Part shown: piece after piece, positions 18,475-29,299 of the stretch | Layout of the letters: every line of letters starts with the position of its first letter | Numbering within the stretch: the first letter of the stretch is position 1 | Origin: Westiellopsis prolifica IICB1 | Lineage (GTDB): Bacteria; Cyanobacteriota; Cyanobacteriia; Cyanobacteriales; Nostocaceae | Reading direction: 5' to 3' | DNA: 40,611 nt | Assembly (NCBI RefSeq): GCF_004323185.1 | Contig: NZ_NAPS01000002.1 | Span: forward strand, 2,212,066 to 2,252,676 | Position numbers and translations under genes: made by a program | The notes under the pieces: model-generated | The model's input: the letters and a program-made list of their open reading frames with translations, nothing else | Databases searched by the model: none | What the model was told of the DNA's origin: nothing

Positions 18475-18501
18475 TAGAGACGTTGCAGTGCAACGTCTCT
18501 A
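18475..18501. repeat. Solo GTAGAGACG-type palindrome
   Basis: TAGAGACGTTGCA and its exact inverse flank a single central G, making a 13-bp stem. It is a stand-alone member of the palindrome family that also sits inside the MITEs. The 622-bp gap between the kinase and the next gene otherwise holds a truncated MITE at 18549 and AT-rich sequence. Confidence 0.75.
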
Positions 18502-18548
18502 AAGTATTAAAATATCAATATATTTTTCTGACCCCAGCAGTATTTATA

Positions 18549-18630
18549 CCATTTCACGAAAAGCCTGATACAAATACAGACCCTGTAGAGACGCGATATA
18601 TCGCGTCTGGTACATATTCAAAATTATGAC
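18549..18630. mobile_element. Truncated MITE, copy 3 of the 99-bp family
   Basis: The left end CCATTTCAC after TA (18547-18548) and about 65 bases match copy 1 at 5407 with few changes, including the perfect palindrome AGACGCGATATATCGCGTCT at 18589-18608. Similarity fades after TGGTACA, and no right-hand GTGAAWTGG end is found. It lies about 335 bases upstream of the outer-membrane-like gene. Confidence 0.75.
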
Positions 18631-18965
18631 GAAAATCCTATCCCTTGCAGTATTGACATTTATTTTTCATGCCATTGCAAAATAATTAAAAAATCAACTA
18701 ATAAAAAATAAACATTAATAATTAATCAGCAAAAAAGCAAAATCTAATAATTCTTAGAAATTGATTTTTTTTCATTGAATAATTTTTGTCATTTGTTGGA
18801 TTGAGGATCTATCTCTATATATAGTGAATATCCAAATCTTTGGACTACCTTAGAAATAGGGATGTAGAAATAGATTTTTTGATGTTAAATGTAGATATTG
18901 CCAAAATTGGCTCAATATGGGCAAAACCCATCATCTATAAAAGTAATATTGTTTGAGGAGTGAAT

Positions 18966-19757
18966 GTGAATAAGATTGTTTTTTATCCAGAAGTAGTCAA
19001 TTTAGTTAGTGTAGCAACTGTCGCTGTTTTAGGTGGTGGTTTACCTGCTGTTGCTCAAACGAGTAATTCTGCTAGCGTTGAAACACAAGCAGTTACTACA
19101 ACATATACAGTAGAAAATCCATTAGTAGTCTCCGATTCTAGCCAAACTCAGGAACAGTTTTGGGCGATCGCTACACCAGAGACAGATAGTCCCACATTTA
19201 CACCCGTTCCTGGTACAGTAGCAACATCATCTGCGGCACTTACGACTCAAAACCAAGAGCAAAACCAACAGCCAAGTACTCAATTATCTACTCCTGCTCC
19301 TAAAGTAGCGCAATCAGATATTCTTCCAGGTCGAGCTACTCGTGGAGGATCTAGCTATATTGGTATAGCAGCAAACATTGGTTTGAATGGTGGTGAGTCC
19401 TCTTTAGGTGATGGCAATTTTATGGCCATTAGCAAAGTTGGTCTGTCAAGAAGTTTATCTGTTAGACCTTCAGCAGTATTTGGCGACAACACCACAATTC
19501 TAGTTCCCATTACCTACGATTTTTCCCTCCAGCAGTTAGGAGATACTTTTAATGAACCTGTACCAATTTCTCCTTACGTCGGTGGTGGTGCAGCAATTAA
19601 AACAGGTGATGACTCTGAGGTTACTTTTCTTTTATCTGGTGGTGTAGATTTTCCACTGAGCGATCGATTTACTGCAACGGCCGCTATCAATGCAGCATTT
19701 TTTGATGACACTGATATCGGCTTAACACTCGGAGTAGGTTACAACTTCGGTTTATAG
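18966..19757 (+). CDS. Secreted outer-membrane beta-barrel-like protein
   Basis: The product (263 residues from this start) has an N-terminal signal sequence (hydrophobic VSVATVAVLGGGLPAVAQ, cleavage probably after AQ). A Thr/Ser/Gln-rich linker of about 90 residues follows, then a C-terminal part of alternating strands rich in Gly (YIGIAANIGLNGG, YVGGGAAIKTG, LTLGVGYNFGL), typical of a small outer-membrane barrel. I do not recognise a named family. Two in-frame GTG codons occur, at 18960 and 18966. GAGGAG at 18955-18960 is correctly spaced only for the second, so 18966 is chosen. Confidence 0.75.
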   Translation: MNKIVFYPEVVNLVSVATVAVLGGGLPAVAQTSNSASVETQAVTTTYTVENPLVVSDSSQTQEQFWAIATPETDSPTFTPVPGTVATSSAALTTQNQEQNQQPSTQLSTPAPKVAQSDILPGRATRGGSSYIGIAANIGLNGGESSLGDGNFMAISKVGLSRSLSVRPSAVFGDNTTILVPITYDFSLQQLGDTFNEPVPISPYVGGGAAIKTGDDSEVTFLLSGGVDFPLSDRFTATAAINAAFFDDTDIGLTLGVGYNFGL

Positions 19758-19811
19758 AAAATAGGGAAAGGCGATCGGGGAAGGTGGGGCCCCCTCTGGG
19801 GAACTCGGGGC

Positions 19812-19984
19812 CCCCACTCCCCCAAGGATGCAGCTGGCGAATAGGGGGTCAAACCCCTCGTTCGCCCACAAATTGGTTGTAGAGACGCGCCATGGCGCGT
19901 CTCTACATCTGGTGGAATGACGAAAAATCGTCGGTGAGGGGTGTCACCCCTGATTCGCCAGCTGTATCCCCAAGGGAGTGGGGA
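19812..19984. repeat. Foldback element with nested palindrome
   Basis: An imperfect inverted repeat of about 33 bp frames this segment. The left arm begins CCCCACTCCC and contains CAGCTGGCGAAT (19831-19842). The right arm contains ATTCGCCAGCTG (19953-19964) and ends GGGAGTGGGG. At the centre sits a perfect 28-bp palindrome (19879-19906) starting GTAGAGACGCGCC. Shorter stems (GGGGT...ACCCC) lie between. No coding potential is seen, and it is probably a non-autonomous element. GGGGCCCC-type palindromes precede it at 19786-19815. Confidence 0.7.
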
Positions 19985-20003
19985 TTAGGTGCGAAGGGGT
20001 AAC

Positions 20004-20121
20004 GGGGATTGGGGATTGGGGATTGGGGAAAATCAATAGAAAGTGATTCCCCTTGTTTGTTTAATCTCCCTTGTCCTCCTTGTCTCCCTTTCCTTGTCCC
20101 CAATCCCCAATCCCCGATCCC
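20004..20121. repeat. Opposed GGGGATT and CCCCAAT heptamer arrays
   Basis: GGGGATT repeats at 20004-20028 are mirrored by CCCCAAT/CCCCGAT at 20098-20121, giving a potential hairpin. CTTGTCCTC/CTTGTCTCC-like repeats lie between. The pattern repeats the architecture at 1540-1728. It directly follows the stop codon of the convergent binding-protein gene (minus strand). Confidence 0.88.
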
Positions 20122-20127
20122 TACTCT

Positions 20128-21450
20128 CTACTTCGGACTAACCTGCTCAACTGTCTTGATTTTGCCATCATCACCTACTGTCCAAACATCGTAGACACCA
20201 ATCACATCGCCATTTTGATCAATATCTACGTTACCGCTGGCTCCTTGGTAATTTATATCTTTACCTTCTTTGAGTAATTTCAAACCTTCGCATACGTCAC
20301 TAACCTCTACGCCAGGAGCATTAGCAACTTCACGGATTTTACTGGCGATTCCGACACCTGTATTTTCCTTCGCAGCTTGAGCAGATAAAACTAACAAAGC
20401 AGCTGCATCCCAACCATGAGGGGTGTATGGTGCTGGTGCGTATTTCCTTTTCTCTTGCCAAAGCTTAGTAAAAGCTTCTAGTCCTTTACCATTGGAACCG
20501 GGAACTGTACCTATGGCTCCAGCAACAATATATTTACCATCTTGAGTTTTACCAACTCTATCTGGAAATGTATCTGACTTCACACCATCAGTCAGCATGA
20601 TCTGCACCCCTTGAGTACCACCCTGCTGATATGCGGATTTCAGAAATAGAGCTCCGGTTTCTTCGTAGAATACGCCTAGTACTCCATCAGGCTTACCTGC
20701 AAAAGCCGCTTGCGCTTCAGTATCAAATGTTGTAGCTTTGGGGTCATAGCGAACGGGGTTGTTTTTGTTAACTACGGTTCCCCCTAATTTTTCAAATGCT
20801 TGTACAAATGCTTTTTCAAACCCTACACCGTAGTCATTGTTAATCACGACAGTGGAAACTCGCTTAAAACCTCTTTTATTAGCAAGTTGGGCTAAAGCTT
20901 GAGCTTGGTAAGTATCTGGAGGTGCAGTACGCGCCCAATAGCCTTTATAGTCACCTTTTGTTGCCTTTTCGGTAAATACGGGGCTGGTGCTACCGGGAGA
21001 AATAAGCATAACTTTATTTGGCACAGCAATAGAGACCGCTGCACTCGAAACACTACTAGCAAAGGAACCAACTACACCAGCAACTTTATCTAAGGTCGCC
21101 AGCTTTGTCATACCAGCAGCACCAGCTTTGGGGTCAGTTTGATCATCCACTGCAACTAAAGTCACAGGTTGTCCATTAACACCGCCACAAGCATTGACGG
21201 TATTAACGGCTAGGGGGACAGACTCTACCATCTGCTGTCCGATCGCAGCTAAGTCACCAGTTGTCGGTAGCAGTGAACCTATTTTTAAACCTGCTGTAGT
21301 TGCAGCTACCGGGGTAGTAGTGGCTCCACTATCACTAGTATTCTGGGGATTAGTAGACGATTGGCTGTTGTTATCACCACAAGCTGCAATTAAAACGCCT
21401 GTTGTGAAGGTAATCATGGCTAAAGCAAAGGCATTAATAGTTTTTTTCAT
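20128..21450 (-). CDS. ABC substrate-binding lipoprotein, Leu/Ile/Val type (NatB-like)
   Basis: This periplasmic binding protein of the branched-chain/neutral amino-acid uptake family resembles cyanobacterial NatB of the N-I transporter. From ATG 21450 the product begins MKKTINAFALAMITF and has a lipobox LIAAC, so it is a lipid-anchored precursor. A Ser/Thr-rich linker precedes the two-lobed ligand-binding domain (LKIGSLLPTTGDLAAIG, PNKVMLISPGSTSP, VVINNDYGVGFEKAF). A TTG at 21459 is better spaced to AGGAG (21465-21469) and could be the true start, adding three residues. No permease or ATPase gene is adjacent; scattered nat genes are known in Anabaena. Confidence 0.92.
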   Translation of the reverse strand: MKKTINAFALAMITFTTGVLIAACGDNNSQSSTNPQNTSDSGATTTPVAATTAGLKIGSLLPTTGDLAAIGQQMVESVPLAVNTVNACGGVNGQPVTLVAVDDQTDPKAGAAGMTKLATLDKVAGVVGSFASSVSSAAVSIAVPNKVMLISPGSTSPVFTEKATKGDYKGYWARTAPPDTYQAQALAQLANKRGFKRVSTVVINNDYGVGFEKAFVQAFEKLGGTVVNKNNPVRYDPKATTFDTEAQAAFAGKPDGVLGVFYEETGALFLKSAYQQGGTQGVQIMLTDGVKSDTFPDRVGKTQDGKYIVAGAIGTVPGSNGKGLEAFTKLWQEKRKYAPAPYTPHGWDAAALLVLSAQAAKENTGVGIASKIREVANAPGVEVSDVCEGLKLLKEGKDINYQGASGNVDIDQNGDVIGVYDVWTVGDDGKIKTVEQVSPK

Positions 21451-21611
21451 ATACTTCAATTACACTCCTATTTTGCTCAGAAGCTTATCATTACCAGATG
21501 CAAGTTAACTTCTTAATTGCAAGATAAGTTTAATCTGTGATTTCTAAACCATAAATAATAGCATCTGCCAATAGGAGTAAAGTAGTTAATTTTTTCAGGC
21601 TCTAAATAAAA

Positions 21612-21657
21612 TAGAGACGCTTTAAATAAAATAGAGACGCGATATATCGCGTCTCTA
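21612..21657. repeat. Direct repeat and perfect palindrome of the GTAGAGACG family
   Basis: The motif AAATAAAATAGAGACGC occurs twice in tandem. The second copy continues into a perfect 26-bp palindrome (21632-21657) centred on GCGATATATCGC, the same core as in MITE copies 1 and 3 but without their ends. It lies just 3' of the tRNA-Ser gene and could act as its terminator, though no T-run follows on the minus strand. Confidence 0.75.
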
Positions 21658-21666
21658 CGTTAAATA

Positions 21667-21758
21667 CGGAGAGGGAGGGATTCGAACCCTCGGTACGGCC
21701 TTTCGATCCGTACAACAGATTAGCAATCTGCCGCTTTCGACCACTCAGCCACCTCTCC
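21667..21758 (-). tRNA. tRNA-Ser(GCT)
   Basis: A 92-nt class II tRNA. The acceptor GGAGAGG pairs with CCTCTCC, G is the discriminator base as expected for serine, and the D-arm is TGGCTGAGTGGTCGAAAG. The anticodon is GCT (21722-21724 on the plus strand as AGC) in the stem AGATT/AATCT. A long variable arm (TACGGATCGAAAGGCCGTA) and a T-arm with GGTTCGAATCC follow. CCA is not encoded. Confidence 0.97.
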
Positions 21759-21806
21759 ACCTATGTCGAATATAAATATTAGCAGATGTTTAGATGTAAG
21801 TCAATA

Positions 21807-21905
21807 GTCATTGGTCATTGGTCATTGGTCATTGGTCATTGGTCATTAATTCATAGTTACTAATTTTTGCAAAGGACAAATGACAAAGGACAAAGGACAA
21901 ATGAC
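21807..21905. repeat. GTCATTG and AAAGGAC heptamer arrays
   Basis: Five to six GTCATTG units (21807-21847) are followed after 24 bases by AAAGGAC/CAAATGAC units (21871-21905), partly complementary to the first. They lie between tRNA-Ser and the 3' end of crtB. Confidence 0.88.
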
Positions 21906-21917
21906 TAGTGACTAATT

Positions 21918-24273
<2,356 letters not shown>

Positions 24274-24356
24274 TTAACCTTACTACTCTTCAATATTTCT
24301 TAAGGGTTTTGCCGTACTCATTATACTTTGCAAACCGTTACATTTGTGTTTTGTCA

Positions 24357-24498
24357 TTTGTCATTGGGCATTGGTCATTGGGCGTGGGGCATTGGGGAGC
24401 CAGTGCGTTGCGGAGGTTCCCTCCGTTGTAGCACCTGGCGTCATTGGGCATTGGGCAAACAAGTCAAAAGTTCTTAATTTTGACTTTTGACTTTTGAC
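24357..24498. repeat. STRR heptamers enclosing a dispersed palindrome
   Basis: GTCATTG/GGCATTG heptamers at 24353-24393 and 24440-24455 flank a GC-rich palindromic block (24394-24440) containing GCGGAGGTTCCCTCCGT, a kind I recall as common in cyanobacterial genomes. TTTTGAC heptamers follow at about 24478-24498. Together they fill the gap between the crtP promoter region and the PhzF gene's 3' end. Confidence 0.75.
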
Positions 24499-24532
24499 TT
24501 TTTTTGTCCCCCTTGTCCCCCACTTGTTCACC

Positions 24533-25420
24533 TCACACAAACTCTCCCCTCGCCACCATTACTACCTTTCCTCCTACATTCACGTCTATGGCTGGAGTTT
24601 TTTGCTCTGCTCGGAGCAAAATTAACGAAGGTCTGTTAATTTCATATCCCTGCTCCACTCGTAAATTAATTTCTGATTTGCCGAAATAAGAATATTGAAC
24701 TAAATAGCCAGCTAAACATCCATTGGCACTACCAGTAGCAGGGTCTTCTGGTATGCCCAGATAATCACAGAATACGCGCACATTCAGATCATTCTCTGGT
24801 TTGTATGTTTCTGGGCAAAATACAAGAATACTTTTCGCATCCATACTATTAACCAGTTCAAAATATTTCTCTTTATTGACCTGAATTCGCTTGACAGATT
24901 CCAGAGTCTTTAGAGGGACAATAATAAAGGGAATTCCTGTAGAAACTGCTTGAATTGGAAAACGAGAATCGATCTCTTGTGACTGTATTCTCAGAATTTC
25001 AGCTATTGTTTGACTATCCAATATTTGATGAAAAGTTGGCGCTTTTTGCTGCATCCACAAATATTTACCAGCAGCATTCGTGTCATCGATTGTTACTGGT
25101 ATTTGTCCAACTTGTAAGTTTAATAAAATTTTTTTAACTGAACTTTGAATAATCTCTTTTTGGAGGATATAAGCTGTACCTAAAGTAGGATGACCTGCGA
25201 AAGGCAGTTCTTGATTTGGTGTAAAAATTTTTACATTATATCCTCCAGATACTGTTTCGGTTGAAGTCACAAATGTAGTCTCAGAATAGTTGATTTCTTT
25301 AGCAATTTGCTGCATTTGCTCTGAAGAAAGACTAGCGGCGTTGGTAAAGACAGCTAGTTGATTACCAGTATATTTTGCTTCAGCAAACACATCTGCAATG
25401 TAAAATATAAGACTTTTCAT
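24533..25420 (-). CDS. PhzF family isomerase-like protein
   Basis: The 295-residue product has the two-lobed PhzF/diaminopimelate-epimerase-like fold. Evidence is ADVFAEAKYTGNQLAVF at the N-terminus, NYSETTFV with the putative catalytic Glu (about residue 46), GHPTLGTAYIL, and the diagnostic EDPATGSANGCLAGYLV in the C-terminal half. PhzF itself isomerises a phenazine precursor, but most homologues have unknown substrates and no phenazine genes are near. It is cytosolic and monocistronic, with the ATG at 25420. Confidence 0.93.
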   Translation of the reverse strand: MKSLIFYIADVFAEAKYTGNQLAVFTNAASLSSEQMQQIAKEINYSETTFVTSTETVSGGYNVKIFTPNQELPFAGHPTLGTAYILQKEIIQSSVKKILLNLQVGQIPVTIDDTNAAGKYLWMQQKAPTFHQILDSQTIAEILRIQSQEIDSRFPIQAVSTGIPFIIVPLKTLESVKRIQVNKEKYFELVNSMDAKSILVFCPETYKPENDLNVRVFCDYLGIPEDPATGSANGCLAGYLVQYSYFGKSEINLRVEQGYEINRPSLILLRAEQKTPAIDVNVGGKVVMVARGEFV

Positions 25421-25755
25421 TTGTTTAAATTACTTAATAAGAATAGTTGATTGTTAGCAAATTTTTGCATGTTTACTCGGCTTGAGTTGTATCTCTTATA
25501 AAAAATTTAAATTGAAAAGCCAGTATAATTTGCCTTTTATATCTAAAAATTTTATGAATCTTTGATTTGCTTATTGAGCATTAACAGTATAAGATGATCC
25601 CTGCTGGTAATCGCTGATTTGTGTGTATCTAGCCCGATGCATATTTTTCTCAAAAGAGAAGAATTTATGCACAAATATTTGTTGAAAAAATCAGGAAAAC
25701 ATAAATAAATTTGCGCCTGTAGGAAGGTGCTATGTTCTGAACATTGACAATAATC
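25421..25755. other. Divergent intergenic region, PhzF / rlpA
   Basis: These 335 bases are AT-rich and contain the promoters of two divergent genes. No repeat or gene is evident except a minimal in-frame ATG-TTC-TGA at 25732-25740. It is preceded by AGGAAGG and lies in the same frame as the following rlpA-like gene. Confidence 0.6.
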
Positions 25756-27024
25756 ATGATATTTTTTGGACTACTTTGGGTTACATCCTGGATTGGTTCT
25801 TTTTTGTCGTTAAATCAAACCTTGCCACCAAGCATTGTATCAAAAGTTGATTCGACAAAAATTTCTGCCAATATAGGTAAATTGGTTAGTAAGCCTCATC
25901 CATTTTTTGTACAGCCAAAGCAACCAGTAAAATTTTGGACTACGACGCTACTACCTACACGTTTTTTAAAAATAGATTGGGGAGACAAGACAACAAAACC
26001 TATCCTAAATAAACCATCAAATGCTTTGAAAACAAAAGCTAAAAGCAGCAAAAATCAATTTTGCTCTTCCCTGCAACTGACTGAAATTCGACAGCCTGTT
26101 GTCAAAACTGCCAATAATTTATCAGCCGCTACATTTATAAAAGCAGCTTCTACCCAAGCAGATTTTCTCGCAGATAATATTTTGCGATCGTCCTTGAGGA
26201 CACTGCATCTAGGACAATCACTGCATAATTTATTCCGCTTTTCTAGTGCTTTTGAGCCAGTCTTTAGTTTTTCTGCAACTTTCCCAGTGGCTGTTGTGTA
26301 TCGTGACGAAAGTAATTACGAGGTCTGGGTGAATAACCGCTTAATTGCAAATTTACCCAATAGATTACAAGCTACTTTGATGCAACAACGTTTGCGCCGA
26401 TTGTTGGAGTCACCAAATCTAAATGCATCACAGCTGCAACCAGCATTAGTTGATGGTGTTCCAGCACTAATGTCAGGAAACCGCTATCTGTTTGGCATTA
26501 ATAAACAAATTACCCAAAAAGCCAACCGAAGCGCTGAATTATTAGCAATTGAATGGACGAATAACCTGCGTATCGCGATGAGCGCACCAACATTATCACT
26601 TGTGGAAGGTCAATTAAAAATGTATGGCTTAATACCTTCCCAGAAAAAGATGTATGGCTTGGCTTCTTGGTATGGTCCATTTTTTCATGGTCGCTTGACA
26701 GCAAATGGTGAAATATTCAATCAAAATGAATTGACAGTTGCTCACAAATCTTTGCCTTTTAATACCTTCTTAAAAGTGACTAACTTGCAAACTGGTAAAG
26801 CAGTGATTGTGCGAGTCAACGATCGCGGTCCTTATGTTCCTCCTCGCAGTCTGGATTTGTCAAGAGTAGCCGCTCGTTGTATCAATAGTGAAGTAGCTGG
26901 AGTTGTACCTTATGAAGCAGTGATTATGCAACCAAGTGAAGCAAAAATAACTCTCAAAAATCTGAATTTGAGTCAGAAAAATCAGAAAACTAAGAAAAAG
27001 CTGGCAATTGTCACGGATTTTTGA
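25756..27024 (+). CDS. RlpA-like septal ring / DPBB domain protein
   Basis: The 422-residue product has a hydrophobic N-terminus (MIFFGLLWVTSWIGSFLSL) acting as signal or anchor. A long low-conservation region spans about residues 30-295, and a C-terminal double-psi beta-barrel of the RlpA type is marked by GLASWYGPFFHGRLTANGE and VIVRVNDRGPY. The DRGPY motif includes the putative catalytic Asp of RlpA lytic transglycosylases acting on naked glycan strands. KMYGL occurs twice, 12 residues apart, at the domain edge. The frame opens at TTG 25744; ATG 25756 lacks a Shine-Dalgarno sequence. The best ribosome site upstream serves an in-frame ATG followed by a stop. Confidence 0.87.
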   Translation: MIFFGLLWVTSWIGSFLSLNQTLPPSIVSKVDSTKISANIGKLVSKPHPFFVQPKQPVKFWTTTLLPTRFLKIDWGDKTTKPILNKPSNALKTKAKSSKNQFCSSLQLTEIRQPVVKTANNLSAATFIKAASTQADFLADNILRSSLRTLHLGQSLHNLFRFSSAFEPVFSFSATFPVAVVYRDESNYEVWVNNRLIANLPNRLQATLMQQRLRRLLESPNLNASQLQPALVDGVPALMSGNRYLFGINKQITQKANRSAELLAIEWTNNLRIAMSAPTLSLVEGQLKMYGLIPSQKKMYGLASWYGPFFHGRLTANGEIFNQNELTVAHKSLPFNTFLKVTNLQTGKAVIVRVNDRGPYVPPRSLDLSRVAARCINSEVAGVVPYEAVIMQPSEAKITLKNLNLSQKNQKTKKKLAIVTDF

Positions 27025-27082
27025 CCAGGTTCATAGTTATCAGATCAGCAAACCGTGAACTAAAGTTTCGGCTGAAAGTTTA

Positions 27083-27100
27083 AACCCGCTGAAGCGGGTT
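27083..27100. repeat. REP-like palindrome centred on CTGAAG
   Basis: AACCCGCTGAAGCGGGTT is an 8-bp stem around GA, the same design as 7099-7116 with different stem sequence. It lies in the gap between the rlpA-like gene and nagZ. No T-run follows. Confidence 0.75.
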
Positions 27101-27243
27101 GGGGTTATTGGTGGTGTTCCTACGTTTTTTCAGAGTTAAAATCAGTTAAAATTTTTTCTTAGTTAATTGGAGCTAAAAACCTAAGTTAGCTCTAACTACA
27201 GTTGTTGCAACTGCTGAAAAATCTGAGTAGGAAGGAACCCATA

Positions 27244-28338
27244 ATGGTAGCAGCGCCAGATATGCATCGTTTTGGACATCATTTAATCGTCGGTATTTCT
27301 GGTACTAAATTAAACGATGATGATAAACGTATTCTGAGCGAACTCAAGCCTGTGGGGATTATTTTTTATGCGAAGAACTTTCGTTACGGTGTTCACTACG
27401 AAGAATGGCTGCAAATCTATCAGGATCTAGTTAATCAAATTCGTCAATATGCTGAACGTGATTCGATGCTGATGAGTATTGATCATGAAGGTGGTACTGT
27501 CCATCGTCCATATTTACCAATCACTCGATTTCCCCATGCTTTTTTGTTGCAGTCCCGTGCGCGTGAAGTTGCTCAAGCAGCAGGAATAGAATTGAAATCA
27601 TTAGGAATTAATATATCTTGGGCGCCTGTAGCAGATATTTTCTCTAACCCTGATAACCCAATTATCGGACCTCGTGCTTTTGGTATGACTCCAGAGAGTG
27701 CTGCTGCTGGTGCGCGTGAATATTTTCTGGGATTGCGGGAGTCTGGAATTATTGGTTGTGCTAAACATTTTCCTGGACATGGAGATACCAGCACAGATTC
27801 CCATCTAGAATTACCAGTACTGAATTTAACAATAGAAGAACTACGAAATCGCGAACTTATACCCTTTCAAGCACTCATCGCTGAACAAGTACCGATGATC
27901 ATGACTGCTCATATTTTATTTCCTCAGATAGATGTAAATGTACCTGCGACACTTTCGCAGACTGTATTGACAGGAATACTTAGGGAAGAACTTAATTTTG
28001 CAGGGGTGATAGTATCTGATGATTTAGATATGAAAGCAGTCTCAAATATGTATGCTAAAAGTGGGACTGTGGCGCAGACATTTAATGCTGGTTGTGATTT
28101 ATTTATTGTTTCGCGCAATCTACCTTCATCATCTGTGGAACGCACCTTTGCGATCGCTCAAGATTTTGTAAATTCTCTCAGCAATACTAGCCTTGACGAA
28201 CGCATTGTTGAAGCAGCAAGAATGCGAATTGATAGCCTAGTAGCTACGACTCCCCAGTACTCAGTTTCAATTCTAGATCAAGACAGACTCAAGCAACATG
28301 CAGAGTTAGCGATCGCTTGTAGTTTTAAAATGACATAG
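27244..28338 (+). CDS. nagZ: Glycoside hydrolase family 3, beta-N-acetylhexosaminidase (NagZ-like)
   Basis: It removes GlcNAc from GlcNAc-anhydroMurNAc peptides in peptidoglycan recycling (cytosolic in Gram-negative bacteria). The 364-residue single-domain GH3 product shows SIDHEGGTVHRPY, the NagZ loop signature KHFPGHGDTSTDSH with the catalytic His/Asp, and VIVSDDLDMKAV containing the nucleophile Asp. The frame continues upstream to TTG 27202. ATG 27244 (MVAAPDMHRFGHH), with AGGAAGGAA just upstream, is the likelier start. No signal peptide. Wall-related neighbours (RlpA here, NlpC/P60 and serine hydrolase at 14-16 kb) are not in one operon. Confidence 0.92.
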   Translation: MVAAPDMHRFGHHLIVGISGTKLNDDDKRILSELKPVGIIFYAKNFRYGVHYEEWLQIYQDLVNQIRQYAERDSMLMSIDHEGGTVHRPYLPITRFPHAFLLQSRAREVAQAAGIELKSLGINISWAPVADIFSNPDNPIIGPRAFGMTPESAAAGAREYFLGLRESGIIGCAKHFPGHGDTSTDSHLELPVLNLTIEELRNRELIPFQALIAEQVPMIMTAHILFPQIDVNVPATLSQTVLTGILREELNFAGVIVSDDLDMKAVSNMYAKSGTVAQTFNAGCDLFIVSRNLPSSSVERTFAIAQDFVNSLSNTSLDERIVEAARMRIDSLVATTPQYSVSILDQDRLKQHAELAIACSFKMT

Positions 28339-28420
28339 ACCTGTATTTCGACAAGGCGATCATACTCCTAACAATTTGGTTTTAGGTTAAATTATTATTT
28401 GTGAACTAGAGAATAAATTA

Positions 28421-28738
28421 ATGGCTTGGGTTTTTTTATTTTTGGCGATCGCTTGTGAAATATTTGGAACTATTTCTCTAAAATTAGCAGATGGCTTCTC
28501 AAAACCGATTTACTTAACGGGTGCAATTATTGGATATCCTTTAGCATTCAGCTTTTTTGCATTTTCTCTGAAAACAATTGAAGTTAGTGTTGGGTATGCT
28601 GTCTGGTCTGGAATAGGAATTATCGGGACATCAATACTAGGTGCAATGATGTTTCAGGAACATATCAGCCTAGCCAAAGCTTTATGTATTGGCTTCATTT
28701 TTGTCGGAGTAATTGGTTTAAATTTAACCAAATATTAG
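28421..28738 (+). CDS. SMR family multidrug efflux protein
   Basis: The 105-residue product has four membrane helices and the small-multidrug-resistance pattern. It starts MAWVFLFLAIACEIFGTIS with the essential membrane Glu at position 13, then SVGYAVWSGIGIIGTSILG in the third and fourth helices. Such proteins act as antiparallel dimers exchanging cationic drugs or guanidinium for protons. The GYAVWSG motif suits either the EmrE/QacE or SugE-like subgroup, and I cannot separate them. It starts 82 bases after nagZ, so co-transcription is possible. Confidence 0.93.
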   Translation: MAWVFLFLAIACEIFGTISLKLADGFSKPIYLTGAIIGYPLAFSFFAFSLKTIEVSVGYAVWSGIGIIGTSILGAMMFQEHISLAKALCIGFIFVGVIGLNLTKY

Positions 28739-29299
28739 TAAAATTATCAACCAATCAATTGAGGAGTCATAAAGTATAGTAACATTGATGAGATTGTAAC
28801 AATAAACACGCAACCTACTTGAATAATGTTAAAAAGTTATGTCATGACAATCTAACAATTGGCACATAAATAATTTGGGTATAAGAAAGTATTTGGAAGT
28901 TTCATTTAATACTATACTCTATCTCCCAAAAATTGCAGACATATATACAAAACCTAACTTTATAAGGTTCAAATTTTTAATTTTCATTATCCACATACAT
29001 AAGTGTGTATACTCAGATCTTGCACCTCTACGTACAACCTCAGATAAAGTAAAAATATGCGCGATAAAGCTACCTCATTTTTATGGGCTTTTATCGATAA
29101 ATCAAGGTTTTCACTTTTTTACTGAGTAATTAAATTACATCAATTTTTATTGGTGCAAGATGTGAGTATAGTTTTTGAGTAGCAAATTATATTCACTTGA
29201 TAGTTGATAAATATACTTTCAAGTTAAGTTATTGCAATATAAATAAATTGCTTTGGAATATTTGTAACAGTACACTATAAATTTATTAGGAGAATGATT
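28739..29299. other. AT-rich non-coding gap
   Basis: These 561 bases are noticeably AT-rich and contain no convincing gene. An 84-codon frame at 28875-29129 lacks a Shine-Dalgarno sequence and family resemblance and has very biased AT-driven composition. No terminator or repeat is clear. The right end carries AGGAGA at 29288-29293 for the following methyltransferase gene. Confidence 0.55.

Noticed and set aside
18411-18629. 72-codon plus-strand ORF
   Set aside because: It is formed by a palindrome and the truncated MITE, not a gene.
24533-25420. Phenazine biosynthesis
   Set aside because: PhzF homologues are widespread without phenazine clusters, and no other phz gene is in the window.
28875-29129. 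84-codon ORF between the SMR and methyltransferase genes
   Set aside because: AT-driven frame with no Shine-Dalgarno sequence and no recognisable domain or signal.
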